Shown: positions 32,647-33,805 of the stretch, in pieces
Layout of the letters: each line of letters begins with the position of its first letter
How positions within the stretch are numbered: position 1 is the stretch's first letter
Assembly: GCF_005503365.1 (NCBI RefSeq)
Contig: NZ_SCML01000067.1
Span: 1-33,805, forward strand
Direction: 5' to 3'
Source of the DNA: Hydrogenophaga sp. 2FB
GTDB lineage: Bacteria > Pseudomonadota > Gammaproteobacteria > Burkholderiales > Burkholderiaceae_C
DNA length: 33,805 nucleotides
Notes under the pieces: generated by a model
The model's database searches: none
What the model saw: the letters and a program-made list of their open reading frames with translations, nothing else
Told to the model about the DNA's origin: nothing
Made by a program: the position numbers and the translations under genes

Positions 32647-33805
32647 AAAACGCCCTCGCCTTCCTCTTCACGTCGTCCGCGTTTGCGCTGTGCCTCAACG
32701 CCAGTGCGCTGGCACAGTCCAGCGCAAAAACGCGCCCCACACCGGCCAAAGTGCCCGCCTACAGCTACGCGCAAAGCGCGACCGCCATGGCCTTCGCCAC
32801 CGATCTCGCCGAGCGCCGCAACCTCGACCCGGCCTGGGTGCAGAAACAGATCGGCGCGGCCCAGCGCCTGCCCAGCGTCATCCGCCTCATGCAACCCGCG
32901 CCCAGCGGCACGCCCAAGAACTGGGCCGCTTACCGCGCGCGCTTCATCGAACCCGTGCGCCTGCGCGCCGGCCAGCGTTTCTGGGAAGCCAACCGCGACA
33001 CGCTGGCGCGCGCCGAGGCCGAATACGGCGTGCCCGCCAGCCTGATCGTGGGCGTGATCGGCGTGGAGACGCTCTACGGCCAGCACACCGGCAACTTCCG
33101 CGTGATCGATGCGCTCACTACCCTGGCCTTCGACTTTCCCGCCAACCACCCGCGCGCGGCCGCCCGCAGCGAGTTCTTCCGCAGCGAGCTCGAACAATTC
33201 CTGAGCCTGGCCGAACGCACCAGCACCGACCCGCTGACCTACCTGGGCAGCTACGCCGGCGCCATGGGCTGGCCGCAGTTCATGCCCAGCAGCTGGGTGA
33301 AATACGCCATCGATTTCGACGCCGACGGCAAGGTCGACCTCTTCAACAGCCAGGCCGACGTGATCGGCTCGGTGGCCAACTACTTCAAGTCCTTCGGCTG
33401 GCAACCGGGCGTGCCCACGCACTACCCGGTGCGCCTGGACCCGGCGCAGAGCAAGGAAGACTTCGAAACCCTGCTCGCCCCCGACATCCTGCCCAGCTTC
33501 GGCGTGGCCAGCTTCACGGCCAAGGGTGCGGTGCTCGAAGGCCCGGCGCTGGAGCACACCGGCAAGTTCGCGCTGGTGGAGTTGCAGAACGCGGGCGCGC
33601 CGTCCAGCTACGTGGCCGGCACCGACAACTTCTACGTGGTCACACGCTACAACTGGAGCAGCTACTACGCGCTGGCGGTGATCGAACTGGGCGAGGCGGT
33701 GCAGGCGCTGCTGCCCCGGCCACCGTCCACTCAGGGCGTCTCGGTCGCCTCACCGGCGCCGGCCACCGCGGCACCGCCGCCGGCACCCACGCCCAACCCC
33801 ACCCC
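32643..33805 (+). CDS. mltB: Lytic murein transglycosylase B, 3' partial
   Basis: This enzyme cleaves peptidoglycan glycan strands with formation of 1,6-anhydro-muramic ends. The frame starts at TTG 32643, overlapping the TgpA stop, and stays open to the window end (387 codons). A signal peptide (about 1-24, cleaved near ALAQS) is seen; the Cys at 17 does not form a good lipobox. The catalytic Glu142 lies in IVGVIGVETLYGQHTGNF. AFDFPANHPRAAARSEFFRS, YLGSYAGAMGWPQFMPSSW and the calcium-loop-like DFDADGKVDLF (Asp224, Asp226, Asp228) before IGSVANYFKSFGW match the Slt35/MltB family. After YALAVIELGEAVQAL comes a proline/alanine-rich tail that is cut by the window edge. The core enzyme appears complete. 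Confidence 0.93.
   Translation, partial: MKNALAFLFTSSAFALCLNASALAQSSAKTRPTPAKVPAYSYAQSATAMAFATDLAERRNLDPAWVQKQIGAAQRLPSVIRLMQPAPSGTPKNWAAYRARFIEPVRLRAGQRFWEANRDTLARAEAEYGVPASLIVGVIGVETLYGQHTGNFRVIDALTTLAFDFPANHPRAAARSEFFRSELEQFLSLAERTSTDPLTYLGSYAGAMGWPQFMPSSWVKYAIDFDADGKVDLFNSQADVIGSVANYFKSFGWQPGVPTHYPVRLDPAQSKEDFETLLAPDILPSFGVASFTAKGAVLEGPALEHTGKFALVELQNAGAPSSYVAGTDNFYVVTRYNWSSYYALAVIELGEAVQALLPRPPSTQGVSVASPAPATAAPPPAPTPNPT

Overview
The window is GC-rich (roughly two thirds G+C by eye), densely coded and free of mobile elements, RNA genes and CRISPR arrays. Protein types, GTG/TTG starts in tightly overlapping operons, and the ftsY-uppP, creBCD, etfBA-acyl-CoA dehydrogenase and TRAP transporter blocks all look like a betaproteobacterial chromosome of the order Burkholderiales, family Comamonadaceae (Hydrogenophaga-like). 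The taxonomic call is inference from protein flavour, not from a marker gene.

Left part (1-8.2 kb): the 3' part of ftsY, then uppP and a small membrane protein, all on the plus strand. The envelope-stress operon creB-creC-creD follows on the minus strand. An exact CreB-type direct repeat (TTCAC-N6-TTCAC) lies between creC and creD. Divergent from creB is a class A penicillin-binding protein, so a cell-wall stress regulator and a wall synthase share one control region.

Middle part (8.2-16.6 kb): a minus-strand operon of a Rieske oxygenase, a TetR regulator and a nitronate-monooxygenase-like flavoprotein faces a plus-strand acyl-CoA thioesterase. A near-perfect 22-bp palindrome fills the spacer of the oxygenase promoter in the shared 113-bp region. 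Next comes the minus-strand operon etfB-etfA-acyl-CoA dehydrogenase-second flavin oxidoreductase. A hairpin sits inside it and a perfect 16-bp palindrome sits in front of it.

Central signalling module (16.6-22.5 kb): an OmpR-type response regulator, a secreted LysM-FecR protein with two repeated beta-type domains, and a CHASE2 sensor histidine kinase form a tight plus-strand operon. This is the least described system in the window: a possible wall-facing FecR-family sensor wired to a two-component pair without a sigma factor or TonB receptor. An unrecognised 235-aa gene follows.

Right part (22.5-33.8 kb): a DctPQM TRAP carboxylate transporter with an attenuator-like terminator after dctP; a minus-strand operon of histone-deacetylase-like amidohydrolase, a crotonase lacking both usual catalytic glutamates, and an MscS channel; and a plus-strand operon moxR-DUF58-TgpA-type transglutaminase-mltB with every junction overlapping. 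mltB runs off the end of the window.
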